Assembly: GCA_050290145.1 (NCBI GenBank)
Contig: JBNKHC010000099.1
Location: 1 to 13,574, forward strand
Length of the DNA stretch: 13,574 nt
From: Pelagibius sp050290145
GTDB taxonomy: Bacteria; Pseudomonadota; Alphaproteobacteria; Kiloniellales; Kiloniellaceae
Reading direction: 5' to 3'
A program made the translations under genes and the position numbers. The notes beneath the pieces were generated by a model, which had not been told where the DNA came from, searched no databases, and worked only from the letters and a program-made list of their open reading frames with translations. Position 1 is the first letter of the stretch; the number at the start of each line of letters is the position of its first letter. This document shows positions 6,663-13,444 of the stretch, piece by piece.

Positions 6663-7550
6663 ATGTCCGGCCCTATGTTTTCGGGCTCCATCACCGCGCT
6701 CATCACACCATTTCGTGATGGGCAGCTGGATGAAGATGCCTTTCAGCGCTTCGTAGAGTGGCAGATCGAGGAAGGGACGAGCGCGCTGGTCTCCTGCGGG
6801 ACGACGGGGGAATCCCCGACGCTGACCCACGAGGAAGACATGCGCGTGACGGCCCTTTGCATCGAGGCCGCCAAAGGCAAAGCGCCGGTGATCGCTGGGA
6901 CGGGCTCGAATTCCACCGACGAGGCCATCATGCTGACGCGCCACGCGAAGGAGGCCGGCGCCGATGCCGCCCTCGTGGTGACGCCCTATTACAACAAGCC
7001 GACGCAGGAGGGCCTCTACCAGCACTACAAGGCGATTCACGATGCGGTCGAGATCCCGATCTTGATCTACAACATCCCGGGACGCTGCATTGTCGATATG
7101 TCGGTCGAGACCATGGCGCGTCTGGCTGAACTGCCGAACATCGTGGGCGTGAAGGACGCGACGGCGGATCTCACCCGTCCCGCGCGGACCAAGGCGGCGA
7201 TCGGCAGCGACTTTGCTCAGCTTTCGGGGGAGGACGCCACGATCGTTCCTTTCCTGGCGCAGGGCGGCCACGGCTGCATCTCGGTGACCTCCAACGTTGC
7301 GCCGCGGCTCTGCGCCGAACTGCACGCAGCCTGGAAGAGCCGGGACTTCGATCGTGTCACCGAACTGAACGACCGACTTATGCCGCTGCACCAGGCGCTC
7401 TTCATTGAGTCCAATCCGGCGCCGGTGAAGTATGCCGCCAAGCTGCTCGATCACTGCGAGGACGAGTTACGGCTGCCGATGGTGCGGATTCAGCCTGAAA
7501 CCCAGGCCAAAGTCCGCTCGGCCATGGTCCACGCCGGGCTCCTTAACTAA
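6663..7550 (+). CDS. dapA: 4-hydroxy-tetrahydrodipicolinate synthase
   Basis: A 295-residue TIM-barrel aldolase that condenses pyruvate with aspartate semialdehyde, the first committed step towards diaminopimelate and lysine. The Schiff-base lysine is K164 in GVKDAT. The catalytic relay residues are T47/T48 in CGTTGES, Y110 in YYNKP and Y136 in YNIPGR, with R141 binding the substrate carboxylate; all match E. coli DapA. The ATG at 6663 follows AGGGAA (6650–6655) by 7 nt. MFSGS at 6675 is the alternative and is where many family members begin. An upstream in-frame ATG at 6588 lies within the inverted repeat and promoter region and is unlikely. smpB follows after 18 bp, so the two probably share a transcript. 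Its product feeds the same wall that the neighbouring transglycosylase cuts. Confidence 0.97.
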   Translation: MSGPMFSGSITALITPFRDGQLDEDAFQRFVEWQIEEGTSALVSCGTTGESPTLTHEEDMRVTALCIEAAKGKAPVIAGTGSNSTDEAIMLTRHAKEAGADAALVVTPYYNKPTQEGLYQHYKAIHDAVEIPILIYNIPGRCIVDMSVETMARLAELPNIVGVKDATADLTRPARTKAAIGSDFAQLSGEDATIVPFLAQGGHGCISVTSNVAPRLCAELHAAWKSRDFDRVTELNDRLMPLHQALFIESNPAPVKYAAKLLDHCEDELRLPMVRIQPETQAKVRSAMVHAGLLN

Positions 7551-7568
7551 GCCAGCGAGACCGAAACC

Positions 7569-8033
7569 ATGAACGCGGGCGCGAAGCAGATCGCGGCCCA
7601 GAACCGCCGGGCGCGCCACGACTACCAGATCGAGGAGCGTTTCGAGGCGGGACTGGTTCTGACGGGCAGCGAGGTGAAGTCGCTGCGTGGCGGGCGGGCG
7701 TCCATCGGCGAGGCCTATGTGACGGAGCGCGGCGGCGAGCTGTTCCTCCAGGGCGCCCACATTCCCGAGTACGACGCGGCGACCCGCAACAACCACGAGC
7801 CGCGCCGGTTGCGGAAGCTGCTCGTACATCGCCGCGAGCTGGCTAAGCTGGTGGGCCAGGTGCGGCGTGAGGGCTACACCCTGGTCCCCCTGGCTATCTA
7901 TTTCAATCCGCGGGGTATCGCCAAGCTGGAAGTCGGCTTGGCCCGCGGCAAGCGCAAGGCCGACAAGCGGCAGGACATCAAAGCCCGCGAATGGGACCGC
8001 CGCAAGTCACGCCTCATGAGGGAGCGCGGCTAG
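7569..8033 (+). CDS. smpB: SsrA-binding protein SmpB
   Basis: A 154-residue partner of tmRNA, which it delivers to stalled ribosomes for trans-translation. The hallmarks are all present: N-terminal NRRARHDYQIEERFEAGLVL, the TGSEVKSLR motif at about 32–40, HIPEYDAA, and the KLLVHRREL and YTLVPLAIYF strands of the OB barrel. The basic C-terminal tail GKRKADKRQDIKAREWDRRKSR becomes helical in the decoding centre. Length is normal for the family. It lies 18 bp downstream of dapA, a pairing common in alphaproteobacteria. Its last 27 bp overlap the convergent glycosylase gene. Confidence 0.98.
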   Translation: MNAGAKQIAAQNRRARHDYQIEERFEAGLVLTGSEVKSLRGGRASIGEAYVTERGGELFLQGAHIPEYDAATRNNHEPRRLRKLLVHRRELAKLVGQVRREGYTLVPLAIYFNPRGIAKLEVGLARGKRKADKRQDIKAREWDRRKSRLMRERG

Positions 8034-8654
8034 GCGCTCTCGGACTTCGGCGAAGACCGCCTCAAACATGGCCTCGGTAAGGCGCCCGGTGTTGGTGTTA
8101 TAGCGGGAGCAGTGGTAGCTGTCCGCCACCGTCAGGCCGTCGATCTCGTGAATGGCGCCGTGGCGGAAGGGATGGTGGCTCTTGCGGGCGCCGAGGGTGG
8201 TCAGCACAGCGCCGTGGGAAAGGCTCCCGAGGCAGAGAATTACCTCGAGGCGCTTCATGGCGTCGATTTCCCGCACCAGAAAAGGGCGGCAGTTCTTGGC
8301 TTCGGGTCCGGTGGGCTTGTTCTCCGGCGGGACGCAGCGCACGGCGTTGGTGACCCGGCAGTCGACCAGGCGCAGCCTGTCGTCGGCGCGGCGCCCGTAG
8401 TTGCCCTCGGCGAAGCCGAACCTTCCCAGCGTCTGATAGAGCAGGTCGCCCGCGTAGTCGCCGGTGAAGGGCCTGCCGGTCTGGTTCGCTCCCTTGAGAC
8501 CGGGGGCGAGGCCGACGATCAACAGGCGCGCATCGAGGGGGCCGAAGGCCCGCACGGGGGCGTTATGGAACGTGGGATAGGCTACCCGGTTGGCTTCCCG
8601 GAAGGCGACGAGGCGAGGGCAGAGCGCGCAGTCGCGCGGCGGCTCGATTTGCAT
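8007..8654 (-). CDS. Uracil-DNA glycosylase, family 5 (UDGb-like)
   Basis: A 215-residue base-excision repair enzyme that removes uracil, and in this family some other deaminated bases, from DNA. The motif GLAPGLKGANQTGRPFTGDYAG (about 48–69) and the C-terminal SYHCSRYNTNTGRLT match family 5, which lacks the polar catalytic residue of family 1 in the first motif. C9 and C12 (CALC) with C107 and C122 (CVPPENKPTGPEAKNC) should bind an iron–sulfur cluster. Family 5 usually has Pro after His in the second motif; here it is Cys (SYHCSR), a small departure. It follows the NYN gene by 15 bp and is probably co-transcribed with it. Its 3' end runs 27 bp into smpB on the opposite strand. Confidence 0.92.
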   Translation of the reverse strand: MQIEPPRDCALCPRLVAFREANRVAYPTFHNAPVRAFGPLDARLLIVGLAPGLKGANQTGRPFTGDYAGDLLYQTLGRFGFAEGNYGRRADDRLRLVDCRVTNAVRCVPPENKPTGPEAKNCRPFLVREIDAMKRLEVILCLGSLSHGAVLTTLGARKSHHPFRHGAIHEIDGLTVADSYHCSRYNTNTGRLTEAMFEAVFAEVRERLAALPHEA

Positions 8655-8669
8655 GACCGGACCGTACGT

Positions 8670-9299
8670 CTAGACGGCTTCGTCCTCGTAGTATTCATCG
8701 TCGTCGAGGTAGTGATCCTCGTCGTAACCGTCCTGGCGCAGACGCTCGCCGCTGCGGGCCCGGTCGGCCGGAAGCTGACGGGCGATCTGCGATTGCAGCT
8801 CTGCCAGATCGATGAAGATATCGGCCTGGCGGCGCAGCTCATCGGCGATCATCGGCGGCTGGGAGCGCAACGTCGACACGACGGTGACCCGGCGGCCACG
8901 CCGCTGGATGGTCTCGACCAGACGCCGGAAGTCGCCATCCCCGGAAAACAGCACGATGTGATCCAGGTGGTCGAGCATCTCCATGGCGTCGACCGCCAGC
9001 TCGATGTCCATGTTGCCCTTGACCTTGCGCCGACCGGCCGCGTCGGTGAATTCCTTGGTCGGCTTCGTCACCATCGTGTAGCCGTTGTAATCCAGCCAGT
9101 CGACCAGGGGACGAATAGGGGAGTATTCTTGATCTTCGACGAGCGCCGTATAGTAAAGGGCGCGGACTAGATTGCATTGGTTGGAAAAAATATCCAGCAA
9201 GCGCTTGTAATCAATGTCAAAACCTAATGCGCGGGCTGTTGCGTAGAGGTTCGCGCCATCGATGAAAAGAGCAACCCGCTCCTGACTATAGAACTTCAT
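8670..9299 (-). CDS. NYN domain protein (LabA/DUF88 family)
   Basis: A 209-residue protein with a PIN-like NYN domain, a fold linked to RNA cleavage. The acidic centre is conserved: D14 in FIDGANLY, D98 in GNMDIELAVD, and D121 and D123 in FSGDGDF, so metal-dependent nuclease activity is plausible. The tail after about residue 180 is strongly acidic (repeated Asp, Glu and Tyr), which may serve as a protein contact. The ATG at 9299 follows AAAGGGG by about 5 nt; the frame is open 16 codons further up to 9347 but without such a site, and that part holds a hairpin. The family is widespread in alphaproteobacteria with no agreed substrate. The gene is divergent from folK and sits upstream of the glycosylase gene. 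Confidence 0.9.
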   Translation of the reverse strand: MKFYSQERVALFIDGANLYATARALGFDIDYKRLLDIFSNQCNLVRALYYTALVEDQEYSPIRPLVDWLDYNGYTMVTKPTKEFTDAAGRRKVKGNMDIELAVDAMEMLDHLDHIVLFSGDGDFRRLVETIQRRGRRVTVVSTLRSQPPMIADELRRQADIFIDLAELQSQIARQLPADRARSGERLRQDGYDEDHYLDDDEYYEDEAV

Positions 9300-9314
9300 T
9301 TCTACCCCTTTGAA

Positions 9315-9344
9315 AGACCGGCACTTGGACAAACTGACCGGTCT
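9315..9344 (-). other. Hairpin in the leader of the NYN gene
   Basis: AGACCGG (9315–9321) and CCGGTCT (9338–9344) form a perfect 7-bp stem with a 16-nt loop, directly upstream of the Shine-Dalgarno sequence of the NYN gene. The unit GACCGG also recurs as a direct repeat 20 bp apart (9316 and 9336), about two helical turns, so a protein-binding site is an alternative reading. Confidence 0.35.
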
Positions 9345-9455
9345 CACGGATATCTAAATTCAGCGATAAATCTGCTTGCGGAGAGGGCTGAACTTCAGGC
9401 TCCCAGTCATCAACAGGACAGCCTTTTCCGTGCTAGAGATTTAAGCCTTCATAAC

Positions 9456-9483
9456 TTGCTCGCAAGAGCAGCAGCATTATCGG
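9456..9483 (+). promoter_or_regulatory. Possible promoter of folK
   Basis: TTGCTC (9456–9461) and TATCGG (9478–9483) are 16 bp apart, about 22 bp before the folK ATG. The same bases can form a stem TGCTC/GAGCA (9457–9461/9466–9470) closed by a GCAA tetraloop, so a structural reading competes. The -10 match is weak. Confidence 0.2.
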
Positions 9484-9505
9484 TGCAGGGCCGGGTCCGG
9501 GAAAC

Positions 9506-10009
9506 ATGATTCTTATCGCCTTGGGGTCGAACCTCGTAACACGGGCGTTCGATACTTCTCAAAAACTCTTAGAAGATGCAATTAAGTCTTTGGAAAAAAG
9601 ACATATTCATATCGCAAAACGGTCTTCGTGGTACCGCAGCGCACCGGTTCCTGCCTCGGACCAGCCCTGGTTCGTCAACGGCGTTGCGCAGGCCACCTCA
9701 ACGCTTGGTCCCAGGGCTCTGCTGGGGGCTCTCCACGCCGTCGAGAGCGATTACGGCCGTATGCGCTCGCGGCGGAATGAGAGCCGGACGCTCGATCTCG
9801 ATCTTCTGGCCTACGACGATCAGGTGATTAACGAGACGGGCGGCCTAGTACTGCCGCATCCGCGGCTGCAGGAAAGAGCCTTCGTGCTGCTGCCGCTGGC
9901 CGAGGTGGCGCCGCAGTGGCGCCACCCCGTGACCGGGCTGACGGCCGCGGAAATGCTGGCTTCCCTGCCGCCGGGACAGGAGGTGGAGAGGATCGCCGAA
10001 GAGGGCTGA
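9506..10009 (+). CDS. folK: 2-amino-4-hydroxy-6-hydroxymethyldihydropteridine pyrophosphokinase
   Basis: A 167-residue HPPK that transfers pyrophosphate from ATP to hydroxymethyl-dihydropterin in folate synthesis. The N-terminal ALGSN motif is at 5–9. The magnesium-binding pair D97 and D99 lies in the signature RNESRTLDLDLL, and LPHPRLQERAFVLLPLAEV follows as expected. Length is normal. The ATG at 9506 has only a weak GGGAAA upstream. The first 40 or so codons are much richer in A and T than the rest, with codons such as AGA, TTA and AAA that are rare nearby. folB and folP are not adjacent; instead the gene opens the conserved folK–rpoZ–rsh run. Confidence 0.96.
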   Translation: MILIALGSNLVTRAFDTSQKLLEDAIKSLEKRHIHIAKRSSWYRSAPVPASDQPWFVNGVAQATSTLGPRALLGALHAVESDYGRMRSRRNESRTLDLDLLAYDDQVINETGGLVLPHPRLQERAFVLLPLAEVAPQWRHPVTGLTAAEMLASLPPGQEVERIAEEG

Positions 10010-10038
10010 GGGACAATGCCCCGGGGCCACCTTGGGGC

Positions 10039-10067
10039 TTGCGAAGCCGGCGGCGGGCTCATATATT
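10039..10067 (+). promoter_or_regulatory. Candidate promoter of rpoZ
   Basis: TTGCGA (10039–10044, in CTTGCGA) and TATATT (10062–10067) are exactly 17 bp apart, the best promoter match in the window. Transcription would start near 10074 with a leader of about 51 nt. The -35 element overlaps the short stem GGCTT-GCG-AAGCC (10036–10048). Confidence 0.5.
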
Positions 10068-10124
10068 CCGCGCCGCTGGGTTCCGACCGGGGCCCGGCAC
10101 ATTGATCTGTGGAGAATCTTTGTC

Positions 10125-10490
10125 ATGGCGCGCGTTACAGTTGAAGATTGCGTTCTGAAGGTCCCCAACCGCTTCGAGCTGGTGATGAAGGCCGCTCAGC
10201 GTGCCCGGGACATCTCCTCGGGCGCGCCCTTGACCGTCGACCGCGACAACGACAAGAACCCGGTCGTGGCGCTGCGCGAGATCGCCGACGAGACGGTGAG
10301 CCTGGATATGCTGGGCAACGCCCTGATCCAGGGCCTGCAGAAGCAGAGCGAGCAGGACGAGCCCGAGGACGATATCGTCGAGTTCGATACGCCGGTTATG
10401 CCTGCCGCGAGTGAGGAAGCGCTGCTGCAGGAGGGGGCGCCGGCCGCCGCGGAGGCGGACGAAGAGGTTGCCGCCGACGAGGACGAGTAG
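10125..10490 (+). CDS. rpoZ: RNA polymerase omega subunit
   Basis: A 121-residue omega subunit that helps fold and hold beta-prime in RNA polymerase. The N-terminal MAR motif is present; in E. coli it forms part of ppGpp-binding site 1 together with beta-prime. Residues about 1–65 contain the conserved omega fold (VEDCVLKVPNRFELVMKAAQRARDIS and KNPVVALREIADETVS). The C-terminal 45 or so residues are an acidic Glu/Asp/Ala tail, common in alphaproteobacterial omegas. The ATG at 10125 follows GGAGA (10111–10115) by 9 nt. The frame is open upstream to 10032, but that includes the promoter. The next gene makes ppGpp, so enzyme and target component are neighbours. Confidence 0.96.
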   Translation: MARVTVEDCVLKVPNRFELVMKAAQRARDISSGAPLTVDRDNDKNPVVALREIADETVSLDMLGNALIQGLQKQSEQDEPEDDIVEFDTPVMPAASEEALLQEGAPAAAEADEEVAADEDE

Positions 10491-10569
10491 CCGCCGGATA
10501 ACCCGGGGCCGTTTTTTTTGCCCCCTACAAAGGGGGAACGGACCCGATTCCATACCGGAAAACATGTAC
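10491..10569 (+). other. rpoZ–rsh spacer with T8 run and competing G/C stems
   Basis: After the rpoZ stop there is a CCGG/CCGG mini-stem (10494–10506), then T8 at 10512–10519. GGGGC (10505–10509) could pair with GCCCC (10520–10524), or CCCCC (10521–10525) with GGGGG (10532–10536), but not both. The order is unlike a standard intrinsic terminator because the T run lies before the best stem. Partial termination or attenuation between rpoZ and rsh is possible. Confidence 0.25.
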
Positions 10570-10598
10570 TTGGCTGCCTGAGCCCGGGCGCGTATGCT
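10570..10598 (+). promoter_or_regulatory. Candidate promoter of rsh
   Basis: TTGGCT (10570–10575) and TATGCT (10593–10598) are 17 bp apart, about 50 bp before the rsh ATG. The spacer contains the palindrome GCCCGGGC (10582–10589). If used, it would let rsh be transcribed independently of rpoZ. Confidence 0.35.
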
Positions 10599-10647
10599 GG
10601 AATTGTTTTAATTTCGGTAGTGGCGAAAGCCGTAGTTCGGGCGCAGC

Positions 10648-12792
10648 ATGATCCGGCAGTTTGAACTCGTCGAACGGGTCAAATCCTATGATCCGGGCGC
10701 GGATGAGGATGCTCTCAACCGCGCCTATGTCTTTGCCATGAAGGCTCACGGGTCGCAGAAGCGCGCCTCGGGCGACCCCTACTTCTCCCACCCGATCGAA
10801 GTCGCTGGCATCCTCACGGATCTGAAGCTGGACGACTCTTCCATCATCACCGCGCTGCTCCACGACGTCGTCGAGGACACCGATTACACCCTGGGAGATG
10901 TCGAGACGACCTTCGGCAAGGACATCGCCCGCCTTGTAGACGGTGTCACCAAGCTGGGGCGTCTGGAGCTGCAGTCCGAGGAAACCAAGCATGCGGAGAA
11001 CTTCCGCAAGCTGCTGGTGGCGATGTCGGAAGACATCCGGGTGCTGCTGGTGAAGCTGGCCGACCGCCTGCACAACATGCAGACGCTGCATTTCATCTCG
11101 TCACCCGAAAAGCGGCGCCGCATCGCGCGGGAAACCATGGATATCTATGCGCCGCTGGCCGAGCGCATCGGCATGCACGGTTTCAAGGACCAGCTGGAAG
11201 ACCTGGCCTTTGCCGAGCTTAACCCAGATGGCCGCGAGTCCGTGCTGGCGCGCCTGGAGTTCCTGCGCGGCCAGGGACAGGACCTGTCCGACCGTATCGT
11301 CGGTGAACTGCGCCAGCGCTTGGCGGAGGAGGGGGTTGAGGCCACGGTTTCCGGCCGCATGAAGACGCCCTATTCGGTGTGGCGCAAGATGCAGCGCAAG
11401 AACATCACCTTTGAGCAGCTGTCCGACATCATGGCCTTCCGTGTCGTGGTCGACAGCCTGGGAGACTGCTATCACGCGCTGGGGCTGCTGCACAGCCGCT
11501 ATCCCGTCGTCCCTGGTCGCTTCAAGGACTATATCTCCACACCCAAACCGAACGGCTACCGCTCCCTCCATACCACCATCATCGGTCCGGAGCGCCAGCG
11601 GATCGAAGTCCAGATCCGTACCCGCGACATGCACGAGATTGCCGAGTTTGGGGTTGCCGCTCACTGGAAATACAAGCAGGAGAGTCCGCAGGTCGAGGGC
11701 CGGCAGTATCGCTGGATGCGGGAATTGCTGGATATCCTGGAGCACGCCGACAACCCGGAAGAGTTTCTGGAGCACACCAAGCTGGAGATGTTCCAGGATC
11801 AGGTTTTCTGCTTCACGCCCAAGGGGGCGGTGATCGCCTTGCCGAGCGGCGCGACGCCGGTCGATTTCGCCTATGCGGTCCACTCCGAGGTAGGAGACAC
11901 CTGCGTCGGCGCCAAGGTCAACGGACGCATGATCCAGCTGCGCGCCCCCCTCCAGAACGGTGACCAGGTGGAGATCATCACCTCCAAGGCCCAGACGCCG
12001 TCGCCGGACTGGGAGCAGTTCGTCGTTTCCGGCAAGGCCAAGGCCCGGGTGCGGCGCTTCGTGCGGCTGAAGCAGCGCGAGCAGTACATGGAACTGGGCC
12101 GCCAGATCCTGCAGAAGTCCTTCCGCCAGGAAGGCTACGAGATGACGGACAAGGGCCTGGAATCGGTCCTCAAGCGGTTCAAAGCGGAAACCGTCGGCGA
12201 CCTTTGTGCGGCAGTGGGGCAGGGACACCACACCGGGCGCGAGATCGTCACGGCGGTCTACCCGGGCGCCAAGGATGATGCCAAGGTTCAGAAGATCGTT
12301 CCCATCGCGCGGGCCAGGGCGCGCCAGGGAAAGGGGCAGGAGACCTCGGTCCCGATCAAGGGACTGATCCCGGGCATGGCCGTCCACTATGCCCACTGCT
12401 GCCATCCTCTGCCGGGCGACCGCATCGTGGGGATCGTCACGACGGGCAAGGGCGTTACCGTTCATACCATCGACTGCGACACCCTGGAGAGCTTCCAGGC
12501 GACGCCGGAGCGCTGGGTCGATCTCTCCTGGGACGTAGACGACGGTTTGGAGCAGCGCATCGGGCGCCTGCATGTCATCGTCGCCAACGAGCCGGGCAGC
12601 CTGGGCAGCTTGTCGACCATCATCGGCAAGAACCACGGAAATATCAGCAATCTCAAGATTACAAATCGTTCAATTGATTTTTTTGAGATGCTGATCGATG
12701 TTGAAGTGACGAGTGTCAAGCACTTGTCGAATATTATCGCAGCCTTGCGCGCGATGCCGGTCATTACGTCGGTGGAGCGGGCAAGGGGTTAA
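10648..12792 (+). CDS. rsh: Bifunctional (p)ppGpp synthetase/hydrolase, RelA/SpoT family
   Basis: A 714-residue long Rsh protein (also named relA or spoT) that makes and breaks (p)ppGpp, the starvation alarmone. The hydrolase HD domain is intact: H48, H72-D73 and D139 in LADRLHN are the manganese ligands. The synthetase domain (about 235–345) has GRMKTPYSVWRKM, DIMAFRVVV and YISTPKPNGYRSLHT. R291-F292-K293-D294 is the RxKD motif typical of bifunctional Rsh enzymes rather than the ExDD of RelA-only enzymes. A TGS domain (about 390–450), the conserved HCC at 583–585 in the zinc-finger region, and a C-terminal ACT domain (about 640–710) complete it. No strong Shine-Dalgarno sequence precedes the ATG, though the N-terminus MIRQFELVERV fits the family. 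A run near 12640–12740, in the ACT domain, is unusually AT-rich. Confidence 0.97.
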   Translation: MIRQFELVERVKSYDPGADEDALNRAYVFAMKAHGSQKRASGDPYFSHPIEVAGILTDLKLDDSSIITALLHDVVEDTDYTLGDVETTFGKDIARLVDGVTKLGRLELQSEETKHAENFRKLLVAMSEDIRVLLVKLADRLHNMQTLHFISSPEKRRRIARETMDIYAPLAERIGMHGFKDQLEDLAFAELNPDGRESVLARLEFLRGQGQDLSDRIVGELRQRLAEEGVEATVSGRMKTPYSVWRKMQRKNITFEQLSDIMAFRVVVDSLGDCYHALGLLHSRYPVVPGRFKDYISTPKPNGYRSLHTTIIGPERQRIEVQIRTRDMHEIAEFGVAAHWKYKQESPQVEGRQYRWMRELLDILEHADNPEEFLEHTKLEMFQDQVFCFTPKGAVIALPSGATPVDFAYAVHSEVGDTCVGAKVNGRMIQLRAPLQNGDQVEIITSKAQTPSPDWEQFVVSGKAKARVRRFVRLKQREQYMELGRQILQKSFRQEGYEMTDKGLESVLKRFKAETVGDLCAAVGQGHHTGREIVTAVYPGAKDDAKVQKIVPIARARARQGKGQETSVPIKGLIPGMAVHYAHCCHPLPGDRIVGIVTTGKGVTVHTIDCDTLESFQATPERWVDLSWDVDDGLEQRIGRLHVIVANEPGSLGSLSTIIGKNHGNISNLKITNRSIDFFEMLIDVEVTSVKHLSNIIAALRAMPVITSVERARG

Positions 12793-12826
12793 GGCTGCGG
12801 CCATTTTTGGCTGCTAGACTGCAGAG

Positions 12827-13444
12827 ATGTTCAAGCGGCGCAATCCCCTGCCATTCCACAAAAAAGCCGGCGCGGTCCTGTGGCCGCGGGGCGGCTGGCG
12901 CCGGTCCAGCGCCTACGTGGCGCATCGGCTGCGCCGCTTGCCGGGGACGCCCTACCGTATTGCTGCGGGCTTCGCCAGCGGCGCGGCGGTCTCCTTCACC
13001 CCCTTCATCGGCCTTCACTTCGTGCTGGCAGCGCTGCTGGCGCTGGTGGTACGAGGCAATGTCATTGCCGCGGCGATCGGGACAGTGGTCGGGAATCCCT
13101 GGACCTTTCCCTTCATTTGGCTTTGGACTTACTCGCTCGGCCGGTGGATCCTAGGCGCCGAAGGCTTGACAGCGCTGCCTGATAACCTTTCATTTCAGCA
13201 TATATTCGACAACCCGCTGGAAGTGCTGCTGCCTATGGTGGTAGGAGGAATTCCGACGGCGTTGATAGCGTGGTTCGTGTTTTTCTGGCCGCTTCAGCGA
13301 ACCGTTGCCGGATACCAGAGGGCGCGGCGCCGCCGTCTTCGCAAGCGCCTGCTTCACCGTGAACAGAAGGCCGCCGCCATTCGGTCCAAGGGGGACCAAG
13401 GCGCGGAACTCGCTGAAACAAGGAAATACAAGAGGCAGCTATGA
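12827..13444 (+). CDS. DUF2062 inner-membrane protein
   Basis: A 205-residue membrane protein of unknown function. The DUF2062 core includes PYRIAAGFASGAAVSFTPFIGLHFVLAALLALVV and the conserved GNPWTFP stretch. Hydrophobic spans lie at about 45–75, 80–105 and 135–155, followed by a very basic Arg/Lys-rich cytoplasmic tail (about 160–205). It starts 34 bp after rsh with no terminator visible, and its TGA overlaps the pdxJ ATG as ATGA, so rsh–DUF2062–pdxJ are likely one transcript. This gene is a regular neighbour of rsh and pdxJ in alphaproteobacteria, but no biochemical role is known to me. Confidence 0.9.
   Translation: MFKRRNPLPFHKKAGAVLWPRGGWRRSSAYVAHRLRRLPGTPYRIAAGFASGAAVSFTPFIGLHFVLAALLALVVRGNVIAAAIGTVVGNPWTFPFIWLWTYSLGRWILGAEGLTALPDNLSFQHIFDNPLEVLLPMVVGGIPTALIAWFVFFWPLQRTVAGYQRARRRRLRKRLLHREQKAAAIRSKGDQGAELAETRKYKRQL

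Noticed and set aside
11101..12636. 511-codon open frame antisense to rsh
   Set aside because: It is a shadow of the GC-biased third positions of rsh, with no domain pattern and no promoter or ribosome site seen.
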